Below, piece after piece: positions 53,624 through 62,409 of a DNA stretch of 64,000 bases (its first letter is position 1; each line of letters begins with the position of its first letter). The notes below the pieces were generated by a model. That model saw nothing but the letters and a program-made list of their open reading frames with translations, was not told the DNA's origin and did not search any database. Origin of the DNA: Methylobacterium sp. WL1 (GTDB lineage Bacteria; Pseudomonadota; Alphaproteobacteria; Rhizobiales; Beijerinckiaceae); the NCBI RefSeq assembly GCF_008000895.1, contig NZ_CP042823.1:124001-188000 (forward strand), in the 5' to 3' direction. A program made the position numbers and the translations under genes.

Positions 53624-55333
53624 TCAGGCCGCCCGGATGCTCTTCAGGAACCGCTGAACCTCGTCGCCCAGGCGTTCCGCGTCGCGGGACAGGGTGCTCG
53701 CCGAGGCGAGCATCTGGTCGGCGGCCGCGCCGGTATGCTCCGCCGCACCGGCGACCGTGGTGATGTTCGCCGTCACCTCGCCCGTGCCGTTGGCGGCCTG
53801 CGAGATGTTGAGCACGATCTCCTGCGTTGCCGCGCCCTGCTGCTCGACGGCCGCGGCGATCGAGGCAGCTGTCCCGCTCATATCGCGGACCCGCGTGGCA
53901 ATCCCCTCGATCGCGGCGACGGCATCGGAGGTGGATGCCTTGATGACCGAAACATGGCTGGCAATATCGTCGGTCGCGCGCCTGGCCTCGCCCGCGAGTT
54001 GCTTGACCTCGGCGGCAACCACTGCGAACCCGCGACCGGCATCACCGGCGCGGGCCGCCTCGATCGCGGCGTTCAGGGCAAGCAGGTTGGTCTGCGCCGC
54101 GATCTTGGCGATCAGCTTGACCACGTCGCCGATCCGGTCCGCTGCGCCGCTGAGAACCTGCACGAACGCGATGGTCTGGGAGGCCTCCGTGGCGGCGCCA
54201 TCGGCCATGGCGGCGGACAGTTCAGCCTGACGCCCCACCTCCTGGACCGAGGCACCGAGTTCGTCTGCGGCGGCAGCGATCATCCGCACGTTGGATTCGG
54301 CTTGTTCGGCGGCCGCGGCCACTGTGGTCGACTGGCTCGCCGTCTGGCCGGCCGTCGTGCTCATCTGGCGCGCTGTCCCCTGGAACTGCAAAACCGTAGC
54401 GGTGACGGTGCCGACAATCTCGCCCACCGTCTCCTCGAAGCGCTCCGCCATGTCGTGCAGGACGAACTTGCGCTCCTGGTCTGCCTCAACGCGGATCCGG
54501 GTGGCCTCGTCTTCCAGCGACTTGGCGTGAAGCATGTTCTCCTTGAACACCTGCACGGCACCGGCGATGGCACCGATCTCATCGGCCCGATCGCCGTCCG
54601 GGATCGCCACGGTGAGATCGTTCTCGGCGAGCCGCGCCATGACCCGAGTCATCGTCGCGATCGGCGCGGCCACACGACGGACGATGAACCAGCTGATGGC
54701 CAGGGTCAGGAGTGCCGCGACGGCCAACGCAACGATGACCGCGAGGCGCGACGTGGCGCCGACCGCATCGGCCTCCGCCATTTGCTCGAGGGCCCGCGCC
54801 TGCCGGTGGACCAGGACGGAATCCACCGACTGGGTGAACGCCACGGCATCCGCCTGGAATGACTCGGCGAACACCGTATCGGCGAGTTCGCGCTCACCGG
54901 CCCGATCCAACGCGGTCGCTTCGGCCTCCACGGCGAGGAAGTGTTGCCAGGCCTCGCGCAATCGATGCGCCAGAATGCGCTCGTCTGCGCCCATAACGGT
55001 GGGGGCATAGGCACTCCAGGCGGCGGAGAACGCCTCCTGGGCCTTGCCGGCCTCATCGAGGTAACGGCGCCGCTCCGTGTCCGACCGGGCATTGTGGCCT
55101 AGGACGTCCAGGGCGCGCAGCTCCTGGCTGAGCGCCTTCATCCGTCCGAGAATCGTGACCGCTTCGATCTCGCCGGAGACGGATCGACTCACCGTGTTGA
55201 TCATACCGATCCGAACGACAGAAAACAATCCTATTACTGTGGATATAACGAACAGAGCTACCGAAGAGCCAATGATGATCGATCGTATATTGATTGCAGA
55301 GGCTTTTCTTTTTCGCTGTAATGCGACGTCCAT
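53624..55333 (-). CDS. Methyl-accepting chemotaxis protein, transmembrane
   Basis: 569 aa chemoreceptor. TM1 at about 16-40 (IIIGSSVALFVISTVIGLFS), a periplasmic four-helix-bundle ligand domain (about 45-195, with ERILAHRLREAWQHFLAVEA), and TM2 near 197-218 (VIVALAVAALLTLAISWFIV). A HAMP domain follows (about 219-272, APIATMTRVMARLAENDLTV), then the long cytoplasmic coiled coil. The kinase-control hairpin tip lies about residues 406-440 ([20 protein letters not shown] followed by [18 protein letters not shown]). The C-terminus lacks an NWETF-type CheR/CheB tether. A sugar-binding-type protein gene follows on the same strand and may present ligand to it. Confidence 0.94.
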   Translation of the reverse strand: MDVALQRKRKASAINIRSIIIGSSVALFVISTVIGLFSVVRIGMINTVSRSVSGEIEAVTILGRMKALSQELRALDVLGHNARSDTERRRYLDEAGKAQEAFSAAWSAYAPTVMGADERILAHRLREAWQHFLAVEAEATALDRAGERELADTVFAESFQADAVAFTQSVDSVLVHRQARALEQMAEADAVGATSRLAVIVALAVAALLTLAISWFIVRRVAAPIATMTRVMARLAENDLTVAIPDGDRADEIGAIAGAVQVFKENMLHAKSLEDEATRIRVEADQERKFVLHDMAERFEETVGEIVGTVTATVLQFQGTARQMSTTAGQTASQSTTVAAAAEQAESNVRMIAAAADELGASVQEVGRQAELSAAMADGAATEASQTIAFVQVLSGAADRIGDVVKLIAKIAAQTNLLALNAAIEAARAGDAGRGFAVVAAEVKQLAGEARRATDDIASHVSVIKASTSDAVAAIEGIATRVRDMSGTAASIAAAVEQQGAATQEIVLNISQAANGTGEVTANITTVAGAAEHTGAAADQMLASASTLSRDAERLGDEVQRFLKSIRAA

Positions 55334-55735
55334 TTGGAATTACCCGAGATAAACGATCATTAATTGTTAGCATATTTTTCTTGTTAATTCAACTTATAGC
55401 CACAAAGGTTTTTATTTATCAGTATTAATTGATCGCTGAGTCGTTGATAGAACAAATTATAACAAATTATATACTAAAATAGACTCATCTTAATGAATGA
55501 AAAACAGATATATGCCCGAATTTACTCAGCTGAAGATCTTCATCCAATACGTGATGCGGAGTGTTGCAGGGCCCGGTGAATCGCCGGGACTCGCCGGGCG
55601 ACCCTGCCCAATCGTTTGCCTCGTTGGTATGATCCAACATTCTTGACTGGAGCGCACTACTCTTGACCGCCGCACGGCGTCAACCTAAGCCACAGTCAAG
55701 GGGTCGGACGTTAGAATGGGACGACTCAGCAGAGC
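55334..55735. other. AT-rich intergenic region upstream of chemoreceptor gene
   Basis: 402 bp with AT-rich runs (for example ACAAATTATAACAAATTATA around 55453). This marks the left edge of a compositionally distinct segment. It should hold the chemoreceptor promoter, but AT bias makes box calls unreliable. No gene supported. Confidence 0.45.
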
Positions 55736-56020
55736 CTATTGCAGGTAGACGACGAACATTTCGGCTACAGCGCGGACCGCATAATCCGCCGGAGTTTCGC
55801 CCTGCCAAACCGGAAAAGCTTCGATGAGCCCTCGTCCATCGAGGATACTTGCGACCTCTTCGGGCATTAGACCTTCGTTGAGCGCACTCGCTAGGGCAGC
55901 GCACCCGTGCGCATGATAGTGCGGCCAAGTGATGCCCGCCCGCAGCTCTGCGAAGGCAAGACTTAGCGTTAAAGCACCACTACCGAATGTCGCGAAATGC
56001 TGGTTGCTGAGCGTATTCAT
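55736..56020 (-). CDS. Hypothetical protein, 94 aa
   Basis: No family recognised. The sequence starts MNTLSNQHFATFGSGALTLS, continues LAFAELRAGITWPHYHAHGC, then AALASALNEGLMPEEVASIL and DGRGLIEAFPVWQGETPADY, ending VRAVAEMFVVYLQ. It looks like a compact helical protein with normal amino-acid balance, and GAGAGA lies upstream of the ATG. No transmembrane helix or signal peptide. It lies between the AT-rich gap and the IS element, so it may be recently acquired. Expression and function are unknown. Confidence 0.5.
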   Translation of the reverse strand: MNTLSNQHFATFGSGALTLSLAFAELRAGITWPHYHAHGCAALASALNEGLMPEEVASILDGRGLIEAFPVWQGETPADYAVRAVAEMFVVYLQ

Positions 56021-56362
56021 AGTGTATCATCTCTCAGGTAATATGGTGGTTCGTCCTCTGCTCGATGAGCCGACAACACCGCACAGAATACGACTGTCCT
56101 AGGATGACCTTTTTCGATCGGACGACCATTTTTCCTCCCGACGGCAACGAATCCAATCGCTTAGTAGGATGAGGAAGATTAACACACAGATTTGAAAATG
56201 TACTCCCAAAGATCCAACTCCAGGCAACATCAAATCCATGCTTGATCGCCACTTGGGAGAACGGATTAGTTTCGGACGGGATCGCTAATACCCCATCCGA
56301 CATACAAGTGGTGAAAGGCTAGTGCACTGACGTGGTCAGAGGATTCACGCAGGGGGTGATGC

Positions 56363-57470
56363 ATGCGAGTCTGGGCGATGGCTCAGACCGTCTGCGTGCT
56401 CCTCGACGACGCCACCAAGTTGGCGTTGTCCACGATCGCCGGAGACCGATCCCGCCCGCTCAAGCACATCCTGCGGGCGCGCATCGTCCTGCTCTCGTTC
56501 GAACGCTTGAGCGTGCAGGACGTGGCTCGGCAGGCCGGCGTCAGCCGGCCCGCAGTCTGGCGCTGGCAGCAGCGCTTTGCCGAGGAGGGCGTCGAGGGCC
56601 TGCTGCGGGACAAGACCCGCCCACCCGGCACCCCGCCGCATTCCACCCGCACCGTGGCGACGGTGCTGGCGCTGACGTGTTCGGAACCGCCGGACGAGGT
56701 CACGCACTGGACCGGCCGCGCCGTCGCTGCGCGGACCGGCATCTCACTCCGCTCCGTGCAGCGGATCTGGCAGGAGCACCGCCTGCAACCGCATCGGGTG
56801 CGGACCTTCAAGCGCTCCCACGACCCGGCCTTCGCCGAGAAGGTCGAGGATGTGGTCGGTCTCTATATGCAACCGCCCGCCCACGCCGTCGTGCTGTCCA
56901 TCGACGGTCCTTCGACACGCTCAGGATGAGGAGTCCCAGATCCAGGCCCTGGAGCGAACCCGTCCCGACCAGCCGCTCGGGCCCGGGCATCCCGCCGCTC
57001 AGACGCACGACGACACCCGCCACGGCACCACGACCTTGTTTGCCGCCCTCGACGTCCTGGAAGGCACGGTGCTCGGCCGCTGCATGCAGCGCCATCGCCA
57101 CGGTGAGGTCATCCGTTTCCTCAACACCGTCGAGGCGGCAGTCCCAGCGGGCAAGGCGATCCACGTGGTGCTCGACAACTACGGCAGCCACAAGCACCCG
57201 AAGGTGCGCGCCTGGCTCACCCGCCACCCGCGATGGACGTTCCACGTCACACCGACTTCGGCTTCCTGGCTCAATGCCGTCGAGGGCTTCTTCTCCACGC
57301 TGACGCGCCGTCGCCTCCGGCGAGGCACCTTCACCGGCATCGTCGACCTGCAGGCCGCCATCAAACGCTACATCGGTGAGCACAACCAAAGCCCACGACC
57401 CTTCGTCTGGACCAAGCCCGCCGCCGCCATCTTCGACGCCCTCAATCGAGCCCCTGAACCATCCGTCTGA
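56363..57470 (+). pseudogene. IS630-type transposase, disrupted by short insertion
   Basis: The first part (56363-56929) encodes the helix-turn-helix half: MAQTVCVLLDDATKLALSTI, SVQDVARQAGVSRPAVWRWQ, then TGISLRSVQRIWQEHRLQPH and AFAEKVEDVVGLYMQPPAHA. It reaches VVLSID, whose Asp is the first DDE residue. It then runs into GPSTRSG and a stop. The second part, in another frame up to 57470, resumes with ESQIQALERTRPDQPLGPGH, then VVLDNYGSHKHPKVRAWL (second Asp) and SWLNAVEGFFSTLTRRRLRR (Glu). About 24 inserted bases at 56907-56930 explain the break. Without them the protein would be full length. The element is probably inactive unless complemented in trans. Confidence 0.9.
56907..56930. repeat. 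REP-like short palindrome inserted in transposase gene
   Basis: TCCTTCGACACGCTCAGGA (56908-56926) is an imperfect palindrome (TCCT..GA....TC..AGGA) matching the short TCCTGAGC-GTGTCGAAGGA unit dispersed through many alphaproteobacterial genomes. Normal IS630 sequence would read from the Asp codon straight into GAG-AAG-TCC. Confidence 0.7.
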
Positions 57471-57482
57471 GTCAGTGCACTA

Positions 57483-57865
57483 GGCCAGCCAGGAACGAGC
57501 GCGGTGGACGATGGGGATACCGCCTGGAATGATTTGAACGTGTCCCTTGCAACTCGCTGCAGCACATGGCGTCAACCGGCCCAATGAATGCATTTTTCAC
57601 TTCGTGTCAGATGACTATAGTCAAAACTAAAGTCACCATAAACTGATTTTTATTACAATCTAATTAATAAACATTCAAGCAAATTAATCACTTATTATTT
57701 ACAATCATGGCTGATACTCAATATTTTACAATAATCGAGATCTCAAAAACTTGTCTAGAAGTAAAGTTTCATTGACGACAGACTTTCTTGCCGCGGCTGT
57801 TTCTTTAGTTGAAATTCGTTGATACTGTCCAAAATCTCGTCGATCCGCAGCTTTAAGTGCCGCAA
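57483..57865. other. AT-rich non-coding stretch
   Basis: 383 bp, strongly AT-rich from 57600 (for example AATTAATAAACATTCAAGCA), between the IS element and the glycosyltransferase stop. No gene, hairpin terminator or repeat could be supported. Confidence 0.5.
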
Positions 57866-59041
57866 TCACCAGTCTGGGCTATAGACCGCGCTATAAGATG
57901 AATGATTGGCACCCCAAGCTGGATCGACCATCTTATTTAGCGCTTTTCTTGCAATTTCTACACGTTGTTGACGTTCTTCATGGGGAAATTCTGGGCATCC
58001 AAGAACGCCGATACATGCCGATAGACAGGCTCGATACTGTCCTGTATTAAAAGCTATCACAGAAAACTTATCCATCAATCCATAATTATACATCCAATGC
58101 TGCACAAAAAGTCCTTCCGTTGGCGGCGATAGTCCAAGCCCCGATTCTGCATAATGGTACGCTTCGACATAGCGCTGTTTATCCTGGCAATATCGACTGA
58201 CGTAATACATCGCCTCGACGCGGCGAGGATTGATCGCGATAGCTTTATCGAAGCACGCAATAACTTCATCAAATGGATCGCCAAGATTGTCCATCAACAG
58301 GGCGGCACCCAGATAACTGATGTAGATTTCTTCCTCCCAAAAGCCCATTGTCGTACGATGGAGGTAGGCCTGCAGGGCCTTGCGTTTTTCGCCGCAATCG
58401 CGATAACTATTTGCGAGATAGTACGTGTAGCGCGATAATAGAAATGGGTCTTTTTCGATTTTAAGAGCTTTTTCAAACAGCTCAGCGTCACGTACATACG
58501 TGCTCTCATCGCGACGCCGCGCGCCATCGTGACCCCGCCGCATTGCGAGCGGCAACGTGTCAGTCCAGACCAGTTCTTTACATTCTGCAAACTCGTGCAG
58601 GACGCCCCGATAACGCCAAGGAAACGCGTTTTTGAACAGCTGCGTCCGTGGGTACCGCATAGTGGTGTCATGAATTTGTAGGGTGTACCCGGGAGCATCG
58701 AGATTTGGCAGTTTGTAGTCGGCTGGAATGGTCATTCCGCCTTGGGCGGTGATCAGTTCATCGTCGGCATCGATGACGAGCGTGTAATCGCCGTGTGGTC
58801 GAGCGAGTTCAAGCGCCTCGGTGCGGTTGTGGCCAAAGTCGACCCATGGACGCTCCAGCAAGGTGCCCGGCACATCGGACATGGCGGTACGAATGATGTC
58901 CTGGGTTCCATCGGTTGAACAGGTATCTACAATTACCCAATGATCAATAACGGCACGTACAGAGTCGAGACAGCGCAGGATAACCCGAGCTTCGTTCTTG
59001 ACAATCATTGACAAGCAAACTTTTTGACCAGAAGAAGTCAT
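57866..59041 (-). CDS. Family 2 glycosyltransferase with C-terminal TPR-like region
   Basis: 391 aa. The N-terminus is a GT-A fold: VCLSMIVKNEARVILRCLDS, VIVDTCSTDGTQDIIRTAMS, HNRTEALELARPHGDYTLVI and the metal/nucleotide-sugar motif DADDEL at about 91-96. VLHEFAECKEL follows. From about 180 helical repeats occur (ELFEKALKIEKDPFLLSRYT, YLANSYRDCGEKRKALQAYL, EVIACFDKAIAINPRRVEAM), as in SPy-type or WfgS-like fused transferases. It acts in the cytoplasm, probably on a protein or glycan. GC is much lower than the surrounding chromosome and codons are AT-biased, signs of transfer. No sugar-nucleotide genes adjoin, although gmd is 7 kb away. Confidence 0.88.
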   Translation of the reverse strand: MTSSGQKVCLSMIVKNEARVILRCLDSVRAVIDHWVIVDTCSTDGTQDIIRTAMSDVPGTLLERPWVDFGHNRTEALELARPHGDYTLVIDADDELITAQGGMTIPADYKLPNLDAPGYTLQIHDTTMRYPRTQLFKNAFPWRYRGVLHEFAECKELVWTDTLPLAMRRGHDGARRRDESTYVRDAELFEKALKIEKDPFLLSRYTYYLANSYRDCGEKRKALQAYLHRTTMGFWEEEIYISYLGAALLMDNLGDPFDEVIACFDKAIAINPRRVEAMYYVSRYCQDKQRYVEAYHYAESGLGLSPPTEGLFVQHWMYNYGLMDKFSVIAFNTGQYRACLSACIGVLGCPEFPHEERQQRVEIARKALNKMVDPAWGANHSSYSAVYSPDW

Positions 59042-59364
59042 CGTGGAGATACTTTCGGGCGAAGTGATACGCCGCTTCCGTTGGTGGTGATTTCAGTTTG
59101 TACCGCGACGATGCGACATTCGCAAAGCGGTGGCGCCCCGGTACGCTGGAAGCTCACTGAGATCCGCCGGATATCTTTGCCTGATTAAACGAATAGATAT
59201 TGTAATGTATAACTTAATATATTATAATATCCATAATTTAACCATTTATTGAGCAAAAATCCTATTGATATCTTCGAAACATTTAGGATTTAGACGTTTG
59301 ATCTTATTCGCCTTTGAACGGGAACGCTCCGATCCAATGCACCCGCGACCATGCCATTACCATC
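59042..59364. other. AT-rich region between glycosyltransferase and PAS chemoreceptor genes
   Basis: 323 bp. The middle is very AT-rich (TAATGTATAACTTAATATAT around 59202) and likely holds the glycosyltransferase promoter. GC rises sharply after 59320, marking the right edge of the low-GC segment. Confidence 0.45.
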
Positions 59365-60849
59365 TCACCTCACCGCGCGCGAAGCCTCGCGCACTTGGCG
59401 GGTGGCGCGATCAACCTGCTCGCTGGCCTGGGCGATCGTGTCCATGCCGGCCGCGATGGTCGAGACCCCATGGGAGACCGTCTGCATGCTGCCGGACATC
59501 TCGCGTGTGACCGCGGATTGCTCCTCCACGGCCGCGGCGATGGTCGAGGAGACGTCGCTCAGGGTCCGGATCGTGCCCTGGATGGTGTCGATCGCGCCCA
59601 CCGCTTCACGGGTGGCTGATTGGGCGGCAGCGATCTGACCGCGGATCTGGTCCGTGGCGCGACCCGTCTGTTCGGCCAGAGCCTTGACCTCGGAGGCGAC
59701 CACCGCGAAGCCGCGGCCGGCCTCGCCGGCCCGCGCCGCCTCGATGGTCGCGTTGAGCGCGAGGAGGTTCGTCTGCGCGGCGATGCCGGCGATGAGCCCG
59801 ACCACGTCGCCGATCTGCGTGGCCTGATCGCTCAAGCCGGCGACGATGCTGCCGGTCTGCTGCGTCTGGGTCACGGCTTGGCCGGCCATCGACGCCGCGT
59901 GGCTCACCTGCTGGCTGATCTCGCTGACCGAGATCGAAAGTTGCTCGGCGCCGGACGCCATGGCCTGGATATCGACGGATACGCGGCCGGCAGTGGCGGC
60001 CGCGGTACCGCTTTGCCGTGTGACGTCCTCGACGGCTCGGCCGATCGCATCGAGGTCGGCACCGATCGCCTGCTGGGCCTCGGCGCGGCGTTGACGCTCT
60101 CGGACGTGCGCGGTGATGTCGGTGGCGAACTTGACGACCTTGACCGGTCGTCCATTCGCATCGTTGATCGGGTTGTAGGTCGCCTGGATCCAGACCTCGC
60201 GGCCGCCCTTGCCGATCCGGCGGTACTCGGCAGATTGGAACTCGCCATCCGCCAGCGCTGCCCAGAAGGCGCGATAGGCCTCGCTCGACCGTTCCACGTC
60301 GGTGACGAACAGCCCGTGGTGGCGTCCGACGATCTCGTCGAGCCGGTACCCAACGGCGTCCAGGAAATTCTGGTTTGCGCTCAGGATCGTCCCGTCGAGC
60401 GAGAAGGCGATCACCGCCTGCGACCGGTGAAGGGCGGCGATCTGGCCGTCGAGGTCGAGGGCGCGCAATTTCTGCGACGTGATGTCGGTGGCGAACTTGA
60501 CGATCTTGGTCGGCCTGCCGGCACGATCGAGCACCGGGTTGTAGCTCGCCTGGATCCAGACATCGCGGCCGCCCTTGGCGATACGCTTGTATTCCGCGGT
60601 CTGGTAGGTGCCGAGCCGCAGCTTATCCCAGAACAGGCGATAGGCCTCGCCCTCGCGCTCCGCGGGGTCGACGAACAGACCATGGTGGCGACCGCGGATC
60701 TCCGCGAGGGAGTAATCCATCACCGCCAGGAAATTCGCGTTGGCATCCAGAATGGTGCCGTCCAAGGCGAATTCGATCGTCGCGAGCGACCGGCTCAGGG
60801 CCGCCAGTTTGGCGTCCCGGTCGCGCGCGCCCACCAAGCGATTGAACAT
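59365..60849 (-). CDS. Soluble methyl-accepting chemotaxis protein with two PAS domains
   Basis: 494 aa cytoplasmic receptor, without transmembrane helices or HAMP. Two PAS domains are near-duplicates: PAS1 (about 18-125) [63 protein letters not shown]2 (about 140-247) [60 protein letters not shown]. Such PAS pairs can bind haem or flavin; cofactor not determined. The signalling domain has the hairpin [20 protein letters not shown] followed by [17 protein letters not shown] at about 350-385. No che genes adjoin. It probably responds to internal redox or energy state. Confidence 0.93.
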   Translation of the reverse strand: MFNRLVGARDRDAKLAALSRSLATIEFALDGTILDANANFLAVMDYSLAEIRGRHHGLFVDPAEREGEAYRLFWDKLRLGTYQTAEYKRIAKGGRDVWIQASYNPVLDRAGRPTKIVKFATDITSQKLRALDLDGQIAALHRSQAVIAFSLDGTILSANQNFLDAVGYRLDEIVGRHHGLFVTDVERSSEAYRAFWAALADGEFQSAEYRRIGKGGREVWIQATYNPINDANGRPVKVVKFATDITAHVRERQRRAEAQQAIGADLDAIGRAVEDVTRQSGTAAATAGRVSVDIQAMASGAEQLSISVSEISQQVSHAASMAGQAVTQTQQTGSIVAGLSDQATQIGDVVGLIAGIAAQTNLLALNATIEAARAGEAGRGFAVVASEVKALAEQTGRATDQIRGQIAAAQSATREAVGAIDTIQGTIRTLSDVSSTIAAAVEEQSAVTREMSGSMQTVSHGVSTIAAGMDTIAQASEQVDRATRQVREASRAVR

Positions 60850-61422
60850 GATGTCCTCCGGAAGCTCTGACGGGATACGCGGCGCGTTCGCGCCGGGCGT
60901 CGCGGTTTTTCTTCAGGCGGCTGTATCAAGAGCGTATTGACTGCAGGTTAAACGGTCGAACGCGAGATAAACGGCGCCTGCTCGGCCTGCATGCCGCGTC
61001 CAACTCAGAGTTTTTAGGGGCGCACGCAGGGGTTGCATGCGTAAATGTCGCCGCTTGATCTATGATACGTCTCTCTGCCGAGCTCCGTCGATAGTTATAC
61101 ACTCGGTCGTAGTCGATCGGTACACCTGCCGCGCATCGGGCACGATCGCTTCGGCCACCCCGCGGTCATTCGAACCGCGATGCCCCTTGGTTGCCGAGAC
61201 ATCCCCAACCACGCGAAATATCGCGGATTCATCCGATCGGGCCGCGCATCTTCGGGCGCGCCCGGTCGGTCGGACCTGTCTGGCTCACGCGGTTCTGCAA
61301 CGTCTCCGTGCATTGCACGCGTACCCGTCGCTCACTGCAGGGCCGTTACGATCGCGAGGATTTGAGAAGCGCGCATCGCTGGATCGGCCCAGCCGTTCCG
61401 AAACGAAGCAAAGGACGCCCGC
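60850..61422. other. Intergenic region downstream of urate oxidase
   Basis: 573 bp. Contains the chemoreceptor promoter region near 60850-61000 and the urate oxidase 3' flank. Several short open frames are GC-driven, and none has a ribosome-binding site plus recognisable sequence. I see no structured RNA. Hydroxyisourate hydrolase or OHCU decarboxylase genes expected near uricase are not here. Confidence 0.45.
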
Positions 61423-62265
61423 TCAGCCAGTTCGGCCGATCGTGGCTTCGATCCGGCCGGAGGGCTCGTCCGTGGGAAGGAACACCGTTCCGGGATTGTC
61501 CAATCCGAACGGACTGAGATCGATCGGCACGTAGTGCTTGTTCGGCATCACGAAGGCGATCTCGGCCACCTCCGGAACCGCTTCGAGCGCAGCCTCGCCC
61601 ATCCGATACATGCTGTCCTGCACGCCGCGGCTGTAACTCGTCCCGAACACCGTCAGCAGCGTCGAGAGGATCCGCGCGTTCGCGACCTCGTGATCCGCCG
61701 GAGCCGACGACCAGGTCCAGGTCGCATCCATGCTTGTGGCGGCGATACGGTCGGTGGCGTCCGGCAAGGTGCGGTAGCCGTCTGCGACGAAGCCGGTCCA
61801 ACCGGATTGCGTGGTCTTCATGAAGGTGTAGCCGCGCAAGCCCGACGACAGGATCGACCCGGACCGGTCGGCGTGGAGCCCGACGAAGCCGAAGCCGTTG
61901 CCGTCGCGGGTAAAGGTATGGCCGTGCGGTATTCCTGCGATGACATGGCGGAGCCAGCGAGTCTCCTCGGCCTCGATCGCCACAGCCTCGACCTGAGGGT
62001 AGGTCGCGAGCAGGACCTGCGCCACGGCAGCCACGAAGGCTTCCGCATTCAGGGACGGGTTCTTGACCGCCGTCACGTTGACGATGTTCTTCACGCTGTC
62101 CGTGGCGATGCAGGCCCGGTTGTCGCCCCGTGTCCAGGCGTCCTCGAATCGCCCGGTCAGGATCACGGACAGCGTCAGCTCCCGCGGCACATGGTGGTCG
62201 CCGGACCGGGTCAGCCGCAGGACACGGACCCGATCCTTGCCATACCGCGATGCTGTCAGAGCCAT
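61423..62265 (-). CDS. Urate oxidase (uricase)
   Basis: Cofactor-free oxidation of urate to 5-hydroxyisourate; 280 aa, tunnelling (T-fold) enzyme with two homologous halves. NRACIATDSVKNIVNVTAVK contains the catalytic Thr and the upstream Lys is represented early (SRYGKDRVRVLRL). GNGFGFVGLHADRSGSILSS, GYTFMKTTQSGWTGFVADGY and the second-half GTSYSRGVQDSMYRMGEAAL are typical. The C-terminal MPNKHYVPIDLSPFGLDNPG is the uricase signature containing the urate-binding residues. No peroxisomal SKL end. Divergent from xanthine dehydrogenase genes, which produce urate. Confidence 0.93.
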   Translation of the reverse strand: MALTASRYGKDRVRVLRLTRSGDHHVPRELTLSVILTGRFEDAWTRGDNRACIATDSVKNIVNVTAVKNPSLNAEAFVAAVAQVLLATYPQVEAVAIEAEETRWLRHVIAGIPHGHTFTRDGNGFGFVGLHADRSGSILSSGLRGYTFMKTTQSGWTGFVADGYRTLPDATDRIAATSMDATWTWSSAPADHEVANARILSTLLTVFGTSYSRGVQDSMYRMGEAALEAVPEVAEIAFVMPNKHYVPIDLSPFGLDNPGTVFLPTDEPSGRIEATIGRTG

Positions 62266-62324
62266 GATGATCTCCGAGAGGATGTTCGAAGCGTGAGCTT
62301 AGGACCGGAGGCGCCGTATCTCTA

Positions 62325-62346
62325 CCGAGTCCCTTGACCGACTCGG
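62325..62346. promoter_or_regulatory. Perfect inverted repeat in uricase/xanthine dehydrogenase divergent promoter
   Basis: CCGAGTC (62325-62331) and GACTCGG (62340-62346) are exact complements with an 8-base spacer, centres 15 bases apart. The pair lies 60-80 bases from both start codons. The geometry fits a dimeric repressor operator; the identity of the regulator is not encoded in the window. Confidence 0.5.
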
Positions 62347-62409
62347 CACATCGGCCGGCATATGGTGCGGTCGAGCGTCATCGGCGCGACCCACGGACAT
62401 GGAGGGCGT

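Larger units (their letters stand above)
56320..57482 (+). mobile_element. IS630-family insertion sequence with TA target duplication
   Basis: Terminal inverted repeats GTGCACTGAC (56322-56331) and GTCAGTGCAC (57471-57480) are flanked by TA at 56320-56321 and 57481-57482, the target duplication typical of IS630/Tc1-mariner elements. Length between TA copies is 1159 bp. It carries a single transposase gene, now disrupted. Host GC differs: the element is GC-rich inside an AT-rich segment, so it came from a high-GC replicon, perhaps this genome. It does not visibly interrupt a gene. Confidence 0.92.

Noticed and set aside
56034..56303. 89-codon minus-strand ORF left of the IS element
   Set aside because: Unbalanced sequence, no ribosome-binding site, ends just short of the IS; not supportable as a gene.
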